Of a stretch of 64,000 nt of DNA, positions 12,292-24,700 are shown piece by piece. Below the pieces are notes generated by a model that had not been told where the DNA came from, did no database searches, and saw only the letters and a list, made by a program, of their open reading frames with translations. The position numbers and the translations under genes were made by a program. The DNA comes from Epiperipatus broadwayi. Its lineage: Eukaryota > Onychophora > Udeonychophora > Euonychophora > Peripatidae. How positions within the stretch are numbered: position 1 is the stretch's first letter; every line of letters begins with the position of its first letter. The stretch is taken from NCBI GenBank assembly GCA_028023455.1, contig JAQFVV010000351.1, positions 310,001 through 374,000 on the forward strand, read 5' to 3'.

Positions 12292-12800
12292 ATAATAAAC
12301 ATCACATGACCACCACTTCTTATGCTTGTGTATAACTGTTGTTAAAACAGGCAAAAGTCGCTATACATATTGCCACACACAGCATGCTAGAGTAATCAAT
12401 GGATGCCAGAAGGCTTGTGCATAAAGTCCCCATCTAGAGCCTACTCACCCAATAGCCCCAGACTAGTTTCTGGGTTGTGGCCTTCATCAATGAGGAGCCT
12501 CAGATCTGATTGCACTGCACCTAGATCTTAGGACCTAATGCAACCCTCCAGCAGCCACCTTTTATCTCCACTTAACTACAAAACTATGAGTCAAACTGAA
12601 AACACCTTAATGCTTTCAATATAAGCCCATTAGCTTATATAGTGATATGGGTCTGAACCCAGTTCAATACCCATACATTTTGGTGTCTTTGGTTTTTTAA
12701 TAAGCATAGCCACCACTATCCTATTAGCCAGGATCAGTTTTAAGCCAATAAACATCACATGACCACCACTATTGTTAAAACAGACAAAACTCACTACATG
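12292..12800 (-). repeat. dispersed repeat, family D copy 1
   Basis: Direct repeats of AAACATCACATGACCACCACT begin at about 12297 and 12750 and flank a GC-richer 400 bp core. The reverse complement of the core (about 12365-12720) matches 33360-33735, including CATTAGGTCC, CATCCATTGATTACT and a CTGGGTTCA stretch. No ORF; it is a non-coding dispersed element of unknown class. Confidence 0.6.
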
Positions 12801-12809
12801 TATTATTAT

Positions 12810-12930
12810 TAGTAGATCATAATCTCCCATATATATATACAATCAGTGCTCAACCTGTTTTAAGATAGCAATTCCTTAACTTTAATGGACAGGCTTCAAT
12901 ATTCTCACTCCTCCAACTATTCAACTATCT
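12810..12930. repeat. fragment of foldback family F
   Basis: The stretch from TCATAATCTCCCATATATAT through CAATCAGTGCTCA to TTAATGGACAGGCT matches part of the left arm of the family F element at 38010-38656. Only one arm is present. Confidence 0.55.
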
Positions 12931-13370
12931 ATTTCATTAAAAAAATAATGAGCCCTTGCGTTCTCCCATTATAGAGCATGTCTAATATATATTTTCCAAA
13001 TGATTACCTCACCAGACAGATGCACATTCCTGTACTGGACAAGGGTCATTCATTTTTCAATGATATCATGCTACAGATGCACATTCTTGTTGGCATGTTT
13101 TTTGTATGGTAACATCCTCATTTTGCATTGATCACATCAGTATATCAATAAGCTGGCATTGGTTTGGACGTGAACTTGTAGCTTGGAGTTAAAAGAAAAA
13201 TCAAGTATACAAATGCATGCATAATCAATATAGTGTATTTGCGTTTACCAAATTATTACATTGTATAAAATATCCATCTGGATGACCTTATCAAAATATT
13301 AAAACAGTTAAAAATAATTATCATAAAACCTAAAGTAATGATAAATAATTTATTTCTCAATGTATTTTAT

Positions 13371-13645
13371 ATATGTATATAAATAAATGTTTGTGGGATT
13401 ATTATTGGCAGTGGATTATTTTATTATCTTTTTTTAATTTTATTAAAAATGTGTTTAGAAGTTTATATCATTAAATCTCAGCCACTCCTTGAGCCAATGA
13501 CTAGAGCATATTGGTCGAATAAAAATGGAATTTTACAAAGAAATATCTGCCTACTATATAAATTTTCCAGGTTCAAATGACCTGGTAGCACTCTGTATGG
13601 CAGATGGAGTAAAAGTCACTTCCCTTGACCATTATAATATATATA
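13371..13645 (+). mobile_element. decayed fragment of the solo-LTR family
   Basis: Its reverse complement aligns with about 8238-8480: a GCAGAT-bounded module with CATTTGAACCTGG, then AAATAAAATAA-CCACTGCCA, then ACAAACATTTATTTAT. It is therefore the 3' end of the same LTR in the opposite orientation, diverged, with the rest missing. In the module the inner stem is CCAGGT/ACCTGG instead of CCTAGA/TCTAGG, a change on both sides that keeps pairing. Confidence 0.6.
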
Positions 13646-13848
13646 TATATTGTATTACATAACATTAAAGCTTAATTAAATCATACAATCTACAATCAGT
13701 TATTAAGGCAATCTCTACAAGTAAGACGATGGATTCCTTAATAACAGATGATAGGTTCTATGATTTATTTAAGGTTTGGCTATCATCACATGATTAACAT
13801 TTATAAACTACTTACCTATTGGAAATTTATGATTTATTATCCAATATG

Positions 13849-13913
<65 letters not shown>

Positions 13914-15540
13914 AGAGAGAGTGAGAGATAGAAACTAGGTTTTGGAGAATATCAAATACAAGTTTAGAATTGATACTGGTTTTATACAAAAAACATGCCA
14001 CTCATGTAGTTAATTGATATAGTTTTTAGGTCTCACTCACCTTCTATAGGGGTAACAAATACAAAAGAGTTATGATGATTTCATAATTATAGAATGCATA
14101 TGTATTTTATAGTTTTTATTAATCATTTTCTTGTTATCAGCATTTTGACAAATCATATTAGAAAAATTATTGTTGCTGAATGGAGTAAAAACATTGATTT
14201 AGGATTCTCCTGCAGAATAAAACCCATTCATTTTTTTCAATAAATCAAGCATTATTTGTAAAAATATAATTGATCTATTTTTTATATTATGAAAATCTAT
14301 CAGATATTGATCTGCAAAGCTCACTATAAATTTCTTTTTTAACACTGCAGGTCTTTGTTGCAACATGTAGACAGATAGATAAATATGCGAATGGGATAGA
14401 TTAATGAAAGAATAGATAGATAAATAAGTGTTAGATGGGTAGATAAGTGTACATGAATGCAAAAGTAAACAAAGAGTGGTCTGTCAGAAATATAAATAAA
14501 TCAAAGATGGGTAAATGAATATATTATTATATAAAAGGTGTAGCAATTTTAATTACTTCCTTACAATGCAAAAGTTTATACAACTTTCTTCCACAAAGAA
14601 ATACTATGATATACGTGTTTACTTACTAAAATAACAAATTCTGAACTGATGAGAAATTATTTCAGGGTTCCTCTGCTAACAATTGTTTGATACGATTTAT
14701 CAACCAATAATAGACTGTCTCCCTAAAAAAAATAAGCTTAATAGAAAATCTTTGTCTAACTGAAACAATTTGCATATATTGTTTGAAGTAAATTCTCTGC
14801 AAGCAGAGGATATAATCACTATTTTATAAAGTCTCTCATATGGGCAAATATAGTTTTTATTAATTTTTTAATTAACCAGTTTATCTGTTTATTTTCTTTG
14901 TTGAAGATTATATGCCCAATTTATTATTAATCATATAAATTTTTTTTGCATATGGTTTTAGAAACTACCATCTAAAAAGTTAAAAAAATAAGCCATGAAC
15001 CCATCACCCATGAGATATATATAACATCTTTCTCACCAGAATTGAAATCTAAGCTTATCATATTCATGTTTTTTTTAAGCATCAACATTTAATTGAGTAT
15101 CTATACAATCTATTTTCACTGTAATGATATTTAATTTAATTAATTTATAAATATGATATATTTATATATTGCAAATTAAATTATTTTTGCAACTATTATG
15201 TAAATAATTCTTGAGTGTTTGTTAAATGAAAAAACAGAAGTTTTCAAAATGTAACAATAATTTGACTAATACAAAGGCTTTCGATAAAATAAAGTAAAAA
15301 AAAAACTTTAAATCAAAGAGAAAATAAACATAAAAAAAAACGGTAATAAAAAACTTGTAAAACATCTGGAGAATCAAAGAATTTTATGTAATTTTTAAAA
15401 AAAAAAAACTTTTTTATTCAATTAAATCTAAGCTATTTATATTCATTAAAAAAAGTGATAAACTATTTGAATAGAAGTAATTTTTATATATGTGTGTTGC
15501 ACTAAGTATATATAAAAGAACTTGATTATTTTAGGTTTTT
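13646..15540. other. AT-rich DNA, no gene recognised
   Basis: Holds a (GA)n microsatellite at 13865-13927 and poly-A runs. The longest open frame here (87 codons) resembles nothing known. Confidence 0.55.
13865..13927. repeat. (GA)n microsatellite
   Basis: An imperfect GAGA tract of about 60 bp with one GGG and one TT interruption. Confidence 0.9.
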
Positions 15541-15543
15541 TTT

Positions 15544-15632
15544 CTCATGTGTCATAGCATCAGCCGGGAAGCGAATCCACTAACCCGGGACAACTGCTTG
15601 TAAAGCAGCTGTCGCTGACCTTACTGATACAT
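15544..15632 (-). mobile_element. tRNA-Val-like SINE, copy 1
   Basis: On the minus strand, from GGTCAGCGACAGC onward, it contains an anticodon-like arm GCTGC-TTTACAA-GCAGT (anticodon TAC, valine) and a B-box-like GGATTCGCTTCCC, ending GATGCTATGACACATGAG. It matches the copy at 38905-39009 over about 85 bp with roughly 85% identity. Its 5' end is not recognisable and I see no target duplication, so it is a truncated or older copy. The T arm has an enlarged loop, so a functional tRNA is unlikely. Confidence 0.6.
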
Positions 15633-15639
15633 AAACTTT

Positions 15640-16630
15640 TACTATTTTTTAATACTTTTTTTTAAATGCTTATAGGTCATTTTTAAACACGAATTCCCAG
15701 TGAAGATGAGAACGTTAGTTAATCTTTCATTCAGTTTTTACGGTCCAGGTTGGTCCGAAGCAAACTAACTATAAATTAATAACTATGAATTTCCTAAATA
15801 TGTATATCAATAAATAATTTTCAGAAATAAGATATTAAGATGTTGTTTTGTTTGCTCATGGATTATTCCAAACTCATATAAATTTAAAAATACTCTTATA
15901 AAACTATAAAGGTTATAACAAACTAGTCATTTATTAGTAGGATATGCCATATATTTCATACTCTGTTGTCAAGTTGCAATCTTTAAGTGTCCATATATAT
16001 TCAATGGACCATTAGTAAGAATGGATTTCCATTCTTGCTATTAAAAAGTGAGAAGGTTGCCTTGACAGCAGTGAGAAATATTGACTACTATCTTTACTGT
16101 GAATGTTTAGGTGTTTACTGGTTGGTATCTAATTAAATAACAATCTTGTATTCAAGTGTTGAAATGTGTAGTTATCAGATTATTAAGATATATATATATT
16201 GTAAATATTAGCTTACTCAATCTTTAAAATAGTTATAGATATTAAAAAAGAGCATAAAAGAAAAGAGGAAAGTTTATTAATTACTTCAAGATTTTTTGTT
16301 ATTTTAAAAAATAAATGTCTTATAATCCTTTATATGTATATCTACTTAAATGTGTGAATATTTGATATGCACTGCAATTCACTTTTATATATATAACATC
16401 TCAATTTTCGTTAGTGTTTTTAATATATTTAAAGTTGTTTATTTAAAATTGTATTACAAGTACAATGTAAATTAAAAAAAGAGAGAAAGTTACCTGAATT
16501 ATATAAATGGCTATTATAAATCCTGTTAATGATGCAAAGATAACTAAGATGTGTTTGCAGGTCTATTTGTAAAAATTGGAGAAGGAATACCTAATCTCTA
16601 CTTTTTTATATACACACATTTTAAAATATA
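15640..16630. other. AT-rich DNA with one dispersed repeat
   Basis: Apart from the repeat at 15955-16140, I see no gene or structured element here. Confidence 0.5.
15955..16140 (+). repeat. dispersed repeat, family R copy 1
   Basis: Matches the reverse complement of 57035-57225 at about 85% by eye. Within it, CTGTTGTCAAG and CTTGACAGCAG form an inverted repeat enclosing TGGACCATTAGTAAGA, so it looks like a short hairpin or MITE-type element. Confidence 0.65.
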
Positions 16631-16632
16631 AT

Positions 16633-17120
16633 TTAAAAAATCCACTAGAATAAAACTACAACATTTTTTAAAACTCCTATATAAATATGCTTTGAAAAAG
16701 AAAATTAGGGAGCATGAATTATTATATAATAAGTTGCATTATTCTGCAGATAGGTATAAATCTGTTTTTGCAGAACATGCAGTGATTTGTAATGGAGAAT
16801 TCTGCTTTGATAGTGGTTTTATTTTGCATATGGAAAATGATTTGAAGAAAAGAAAAATCAAGGAGTCATATTTTATAAATAGTACAGATAATGTATTGAA
16901 TAAACAGTGTAATTATGTTAGTATTCACAATTTATGGAAAGTAGGTAATTCATGTGGGAACTTACTGTTGTGAGAATTTAATAAGCTTTAAATATTAACA
17001 TATTGCTACTCAAGATAGCAGAATATGCTGTAAGCTGGCTATAACAAAGGATATTAATCTTCAATTTTATATAGGCATTTTTAAAATTTTGTAGTTTTAT
17101 TCTAGTGGATTTTTTTTATT
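16633..17120 (+). mobile_element. Penelope-type fragment between inverted repeats
   Basis: A left arm of about 40 bp (16633-16673, with TCCACTAGAATAAAACTACA) is the complement of a right arm at 17081-17120. Between them lies a PLE-type endonuclease fragment. It is a different family from that at 7425-8192. The inverted repeats suggest a foldback end or a second inverted partial copy. Confidence 0.55.
16692..16973 (+). pseudogene. PLE GIY-YIG endonuclease C-terminus, second family
   Basis: The 93-codon frame reads KKKIREHELLYNKL, then FAEHAVICNGEFCFDSG, then ENDLKKRKIKESYFI and NYVSIHNLWK. The order (R.REH, a central H with an F-D-F/D-S segment, an acidic residue then KR(K/R)IKES, and a final N..LW) follows that of PLE-type GIY-YIG domains. 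The N-terminal GIY/YIG strands and the RT are absent, so it is 5'-truncated and inactive. The start codon is probably fortuitous. Similarity to the 7557 copy is at motif level only. I am moderately sure. Confidence 0.5.
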
Positions 17121-17820
17121 ATACTTATATTATTAGATATTACATTTTAAAATATATATTTAAAAAACAACAACTGTATTATTATTATTTTTAAATATTT
17201 AGTGTTTTTAATGAGATGATAAATTGTATGAAAAGAAGTTGAAAAGAAATTGTTTGGTGTATGTACAGATCTGATAACTAACAATGAAAGTTGCATAGTA
17301 AATGATGGAAAAATCAGATAATTTAAAAAATAATATGGAAATTGCTGACACAATAGAAGAATTGCAAGGAGAGGTCATGGATATTATTATTATTACTACT
17401 ACTATTATTCTGTTTATGATGCCACATGGTATAGCAAAATTTTGTTGTTAATTTTGTTATCTTTTCATTATTTTAAAAAGAAGAAGATGATTGGTAAACA
17501 AGATCACTTGTCCAGAGTTTTGCTACTCACTTTGATGTTTTTCTGCCAGATTACATCAGTCAGATGGCATTAATACAAAGATGTTTGTGTAAAAAAATTG
17601 TAATAAACAGTTATTTTTCCATAACCCAGAGGAAGAAAAGGATTAACATCCTGACTTTGAATGCATTTCTGAAAATTCTTGATTAACTTCACCTGTTTAA
17701 CCCAATTATTATTATGCAGAAATAAATATTTAACTGCTAGTTAAAGCAAATTCAGATCGGCATGTCCTGTAAGCATGATTCCTGTTTAGCCATCCTAATA
17801 ATAGTCATCCAAGTTTGAAG
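17121..17820. other. AT-rich DNA, no gene recognised
   Basis: Nothing beyond short ATT repeats near 17381-17410. Confidence 0.5.
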
Positions 17821-17821
17821 A

Positions 17822-18091
<270 letters not shown>

Positions 18092-18361
18092 TATTATTAT
18101 TTTGTTAATAAAAGAAGAAAATAAAAGAAAGTCAAACTGGTTATAATTGATATTTAAACAAACACACACACACACATATATTGTTGTATATATATTTTTT
18201 ATTTCTTTAGTGTTTATCCATCAAAAACCTGTGAATTGAAGAAATAGGTATTCTATTTTATATTTAAATTATATGTGATTCATAACACACATTTAAAAGT
18301 ACTATAATATCCACTTAAAATTGCCTCAAAATAATATTATTAGTAATAAAAAGCATGGATC

Positions 18362-18362
<1 letters not shown>

Positions 18363-18410
<48 letters not shown>

Positions 18411-18432
18411 CATCATCATCATCATCATCATA
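18363..18432. repeat. (AAT)n then (CAT)n microsatellite
   Basis: About 16 AAT units followed by about 7 CAT units. The poly-Asn/poly-His frame across it is not a gene. Confidence 0.9.
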
Positions 18433-18459
18433 TGAATAATTTTCCATCTTGCATGCAAA

Positions 18460-18615
18460 TTCAAAAGGTACAAAATTTATTTCCTCAGTTTAAGATAAAC
18501 TTATTACTGCATAATGGTAGCAACAGTTTATGTATAAACTATTTAAAATTTTCATGCACATACTGATATTTATAATACTCTCATTCATGAAATACCTTTC
18601 AATATTGTAATGTTT
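18460..18615 (+). repeat. direct repeat, copy 1
   Basis: Matches 19970-20130 in the same orientation at about 80% (TTCAAAAGG.ACAAAATT, CAACAGTTTATGTATAAACT, ACTGATATTTATAATACT, AAATACCTTTCAATAT). The last part also recurs alone at 19945-19969. Class unknown. Confidence 0.6.
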
Positions 18616-18619
18616 TATG

Positions 18620-19440
18620 TTTACATTAGGTCTTTATTTTACACACTATAAAGTGCTAGTTAATCAAACTATTTAATGAGAATGGTTCATTCCAGTAGGA
18701 GTTCAGATAGTTCAAGAATATAGTTACATTTTCTGATTAACTGACATAATATTTATTATGACTCAAATTGATGATGGAGTTAGTTTTAATTTATTTAAGA
18801 GGGTACCTGGGTCTGTAGGCCCACTAACACTTGTCACGTTTTCTTGAGACTTATGCAGCAAATAACTAAAAGTAAGATTAGGAATTACATTTTCCTGTCA
18901 ATTAATTAATTTATTATATGGATTTTTTTCCAGGATATTAATCAAGCATATTGGTAAAGGTAATTTATACAATTCTCTAAACTTAATAATAAAATTTAAA
19001 TAACTAAAATTGAGAATGTACAATTAAAGATTTATATTAATAGTGAAAGTTTTATTATAACACATTAAATATTTAAACACTTATTAAGAATTATGTATAA
19101 CACTGGAAAGAACACACACATAATTAGATAATTATATTAACCAATTAATTCAAATAGTTCATTTTGAAAAATAAAATAGCATGTCACTTCTTTCTTTTGT
19201 CTAAATTAGAAGTTTATCATTTAAATTTACTTTGCAAATCTTTTTGATTTAGATATGAATTATGATATGGCCATTATCTTACATGTAAGTTTGTATGGTT
19301 TACATAAATGATCGAGAATCATAGTAGTCCTGTTCCTTTTTAGAGCAATCCATAGTAATGGTTTATGGTTTCATTCTGATAACACTTTCACCTAACACAT
19401 GGTGACTAGATTCAGCATAGTCATTCTGGATGGAAGTATT
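18620..19440. other. AT-rich DNA, no gene recognised
   Basis: A small GC-richer patch at about 18800-18850 is unassigned. No coding signal. Confidence 0.5.
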
Positions 19441-19780
19441 TTATTACAGCTTTGAAAATGCTGCACCCAAGAAACAGCCAGAAAAACACAGGTAAAATAC
19501 CCTTTTCTAAACTTGTCCACTTCTTTTATACTGATGACAATTTTGAGATTTCTGCACATATCTTTTTATTCTTTGTTTTGTTATCATTCTATAATCTTCT
19601 ACATCCCTTTTTGCTTTTGGGGTACAAAGTTCTCTTTTTTAAAACTTATTTAAGCTATCATTGAAATGTTTTATTCTGATGGTAATCTATTGCTTTTGTA
19701 CTTTCTTTTACTTATCTGGATTAATAATCTGTATGTGCTTACATTCTTTTCACTATTAATATTACTTTAAATAAATAAAT
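19440..19780 (-). mobile_element. decayed LTR fragment of element B family
   Basis: Resembles 47085-47400 of element B's LTR in order and wording: CAC-TTTTC-AAAC-TGTC, TTCTGCACATAT, CTTTTTA-C-TTTGTT, TTCTAC, TACAAAGTCTCTTTT, then TTCTGAT-G-AATC-TT. Identity is perhaps 60-65%, so this is an old relic. No coding region adjoins it. Confidence 0.45.
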
Positions 19781-19969
19781 AATATTAAACACAAATAGCT
19801 TTAATTGAACGTAACAAAAAAAAATTATACTAGCAAAAAAAAAACTAAATTATATCCATTAACAATTTTTAAATTTTATTTCTCTTAACTTTTAAATCTT
19901 GCCCAATACCAACATACTTATGCTATATATATGTAAACTCTCATACACATACTGATATTTATAATACTT

Positions 19970-20130
19970 CAAAAGGCACAAAATTCATTCACTCGGTTTA
20001 AGATTATACGTACACTGACAAACCCTTACTGAATAATGGTGACAACAGTTTATGTATAAACTATTTAAAATTCTCGTATACATACTGATATTTATAATAC
20101 TTTTATTCATAAAATACCTTTCAATATATA
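19970..20130 (+). repeat. direct repeat, copy 2
   Basis: Partner of 18460-18615. The pair brackets about 1.35 kb that includes the decayed LTR fragment. Confidence 0.6.
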
Positions 20131-20668
20131 CAAAAGGTTATTATACCTCCAGGAACAATCATTTATAATTTTACATAACCATTCAGAAAACTCTGGAATA
20201 ATACAATTAACCCATAATTAAAACATTCTTCTGTATATCTTACCAATTGCACCTCTGAAACACCATTTGTACAAACATACTTATAATATCATAATTAATA
20301 ATAATCAAAATATAATACATAATCTATGGCTATAATAATTCTAAACATACATGATAACTATAATACCCTTTTTAAGAGATTAAAAGTGCACTTTATAAGT
20401 AAAACTGTTTCTTTTCTATCCTTTTGTTCTTTTCTTGAAGTGATATATGAACACATGCACAGCCATTAATTAAGATAGAACAGACACATATATATGTAGA
20501 AATATTTTAAGAAAAAGTTTGCAATAATTTCAGAAATGTAAAATAATAGAAGCTGATGGCAAATAATTCTAATAGCAAACAGTTTTTTTTTAAATGTGTT
20601 TTTTTAATGTCAATAAAAATCAGAGATAATTCTTTATTTCAAATTGCTCTTTATAAACTTTTATTATT
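20130..20668. other. AT-rich DNA, no gene recognised
   Basis: No structured element or coding signal seen. Confidence 0.5.
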
Positions 20669-21429
20669 TAATATATATGTATATGAGCACAGACTTTCAC
20701 ACCACCCACTACTCTCCACACTATCTCATAACACTGATACACTCGAACACATATATGTTGAAAAGATAAATAATCACCAATACACGTATTTCATGCTAAA
20801 CCAGCAATCATCAGTTGGTCTAGATTACCATCTCTACACATATATGCCATAAGTGCTCAGATACATATATTGGTGATTATTTATCTTTTCAACATATATG
20901 TGTTCGAGTGTATCAGTGTTATGAGATAGTGTGGAGAGTGGTGGGTGGTGTGAAAGTCTGTGCTCATATACCTATATATTACATATGTAGACACAGGTAT
21001 ATAAAAAGCCTGTGTGTTTCAGTTATTACATAGGAGAGATGTCTGCCCATCCCTTGTATATGTATTAAATGGATTATGTCCTGTACATGAGGGGTCAGAT
21101 TGACCTTAGGTCAGCATGGGTGTGACAAGAATCTCGGCCTCAGGGTGGCCTTTGAGCATTACATCATCAAATTTTCAATTGGATGGACTATTGAACAGTT
21201 GGAGTGTAGAGTGAGCTTTGGCTATCTTAATATATATCTGAGCACTTATGGCATACATGTGTAGAGATAGTAATCTGGACCAACTGATGATTGCTGGTTT
21301 AGCATGAAATACGTATATTGGTGATTATTTATCTTTTCAACATATATGTGTTCGAGTGTATCAGTGTTATGAGATAGTGTGGAGAATGGTGGGTGGTGTG
21401 AAAGTCTATGCTCATATACCTATATATTA
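20669..21429. mobile_element. foldback element family F, rearranged copy
   Basis: The left arm (20669-20860) carries GAGCACAGACTTTCAC, GATAAATAATCACCAAT and CCAGCAATCATCAGTTGG. Its outer half is followed at once by an inverted copy (about 20862-20985). After a GC-richer 240 bp spacer the complete right arm follows (about 21230-21429). A short 3' tract with ACACAGGTATATAAAAA is present after both right arms (about 20990 and 21440). So one left arm has one and a half right arms. No ORF of interest. Confidence 0.75.
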
Positions 21430-21469
21430 CACATATAGACACAGGTATATAAAAAAACTGTGTGCTTCA

Positions 21470-21771
21470 GTTAAACTTTTATTATTATAAATTGACTGCT
21501 GGAAACTTATATTATATTTATTCCTTTTCTAAATATAAGAACGATATATTTGAAGCAATCAGCAATTTAAAAAAAAACATCCAAATAAATAAATGAATAA
21601 GTAAACTTGAGATGAATAGCTATATTATTTATTTTAATATGAAACAATCTGGATATAGTCTTTTCATTACAATAATTAAAAAGTTGGTAATTATAAATTT
21701 GTCTTTATAACACAATTTAAATAATTGTCACTGCTTTTTATAGACTTAACATTTGAATAGAAATATTATAT
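21470..21771. other. AT-rich DNA, no gene recognised
   Basis: Short unique-looking spacer between the foldback and element A. Confidence 0.5.
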
Positions 21772-24700
21772 TGTAACCTAATAAAGTTACTCAAAGAAAT
21801 ATTTAAAGGAGTCCAAATATCAAGATATTAAGTAAATTATTATATCAATGTATTATGGAAATCACGTGAGGTGAGTACACTAGTAATTCAATAAAATATA
21901 ACTCAGGTATACAGACAGTAGATCTTATCCACTTTCATTTCTTGGTTTGATGTTAAGTGCATGTTTAAACAAATACTAAGTGAATATGGTCTAGCAGGGC
22001 GCCACTAGATTATCTGAATCTAGACACGGTTATATCTGATAACCTTTCACATGTACCGGGTTTGAATCCCTTTTTGGTACTTTATTTCTAATAAAAATGA
22101 GAGATTTTGCTTTTTGAGCCATATCACTATAAGCACTAATAGTTAGGTAAAAGTAAAACATCTTTAAACCAAAGTGGAGTATATTAGACATAAATCATTT
22201 CTCAGATCTTAGCATAACAAATGTGTTTCAATAGTTTTATAAGTTCACTAGCTCAGATTATATATAACTAATTTAGGATGGCAATTCACTCATCCTTGCA
22301 TGAAATAGATGATGGGATGTGGTTATAATAATACTAAGAAATCACTAAATATTATAAAATCAATATTTATTTATGGCCTTTAAACAGTTAAACAGCTCAT
22401 TAATTAAAACGTTGATGACGATGATGATGATGATAATAATAACGATAATGACAAGGGTTTCAATTACAGCTCTAGGACTAAGCCTAAACATAAAACTAAA
22501 TTTTATAAAGAAATTCATAATTATTGCTTAATTTTAGCATATTTACTTATATCTTAAATAACTAATATTCAACCATTGATGATGATGAATAATCACACTT
22601 AACCAAGACTACACTTAATGAAATATATACGCCTCGTTTAATAAAACAAACTAATATTTATTACTACATTTCTAACATATACAGAAAAATTTCTAGATAA
22701 ATATGAAAATTGACATGAATAATAATAATAATTGATTATATAACAATCCTCAGATTAATTTTAAGTTCTTCCCCCTTTCCCTTCAAATGTATTTTGTATT
22801 AAGTTGGACGTCACATTGACCATGAAAAGTATTTCAAGACAAAAAATATTATCTGCTCATTAGCACACATACTTTAAAATCCAACATGTAAATAGAATGT
22901 AAAAAAAAAATGTTAGTAAAATTGAAAGAGCAAGTTTTAGAAAAAAGTTTTAAATTATTTTCTCCCCCCTCCCTTCCAAGCGCTGAAATCTATACTGAAC
23001 TTGAAACAAAATAATCTAATATTCTAATACTACTCATTATTTCACATTCACTTCCAATTATACACATATAAAAATATTATTATGTATGTGCGTGTTTTAT
23101 CCCATAATAACAAAATATTATTAAAACCAAAATAATAATATTAGTTAAAACTAAAATCATAATACCATAAAAAAAAAAATTGTTTTACATATTCATATTT
23201 CATAACTGTAAAATTAATAAACATATAATTTTGATACATTCAAGATCATTTATGAAGCTCAAAGTTATTATTAGTAAGACATTCTTGTTTTAATCGATCT
23301 GAATAGTCTTTAAAAGTTCTTTAAATAAAAATATACCACTTTATTGCTAAAATGTTTATTAAGACTGATATCATAAAGAAAATAGATATAAAAAGTCATA
23401 TTACCGATCTTTTGTTTGTGGCGAATTTCCAAGGGTTCAAACTTGTCTTGTATAATGTTTATATTTCTGCAGCTACTATGTGGGAACAATCTCTTTCTTG
23501 AGGTGTATAACTATTTAATGATGATGACTCTATTGAGGTTATTTGCTTTAGTGGACAATTTGGAAATCATTATATTAAATTTTCTTCTCTTCCTGTCAAG
23601 CATGTGGATGAAATACAGCAGTTGTTTTCCCATTTGTAAATTTTCTTGAGTTTAAAATCAGTTGTTGTAACAATTAATTGGACTTGATGATTAATATTTA
23701 TCAGTAGATTAATTCATCTTCTTTGAATGCAGGTGAATGCTTTCTTCCTTCTATTAAAAACATCTTATTTATCTGGTCAGTTGAAAGGTGTAGAATATTA
23801 TTTTAGACACATCTTTTCTTTCCTATGTGATGTGCAGCTTCCCCAGATGGTCCGGAACCGATGGAATATACATATAATTTTTCTAGCCCGCCATTTCTTA
23901 TATTTTCAACGTTCAATATTATAGTTTAATAATCTGAATCAATCACAATAATAATCTAAGACAGCTTTTTATATCCAATTTTTAGCTAACTTAACCAATC
24001 AGAGATAGCATCACTTGCTATTTTTGGACAAATTTGTTTTAATTAGATCTCTAATTTATTTTCAACCAAAGTATTTTTCAACTGAAAAGTTTAATCCTTT
24101 TTCCAGACACTTTTGTTTTAAAAAAAAATAGACTCAATTCTTATTTCCTTTCTTTTGTTTTTTCTTTCTTTTTAACATCCAGGTAACACTTCAAATCTTT
24201 GAGCTTCCTTCTTTAGATCTTGATAAGACAATTTCAAAAATTATAGCTCCAAAGTGAAACAATCATTTACAAAAAAATTTACTACAAAGATCGATATCTG
24301 ATTAAACAGATTTCCTCTTTTAACAAAAAAAATTGTACAAAAAAAATAATTTAACAGATTTAATACTTCCTTTTCTTTCAATATTTAGGAAATGTAAAAT
24401 TTTGTATGTAATGTACACACATCCTGCATTCTTTCAAATCATTCATAAACTAACCTTAAATACTATAATTGCTAGCTTAGTAATTATAACCCAATTATTT
24501 AATTAAATCTGTAACTTTTAAATCCCAATTATAATTAAAGAAAAGCAAAATAGAAGTATAGAATAAAATGTTAGAATTGATCAAGCATAGCTTAGTTTTA
24601 AAGAAAGTTAAAATGTTGAATATTTGAAATATAAAACAAATAAATAATTTACACATACATTGCCTATATGTATGCATTGTAACTTTGCTTTTTAAAGAAA

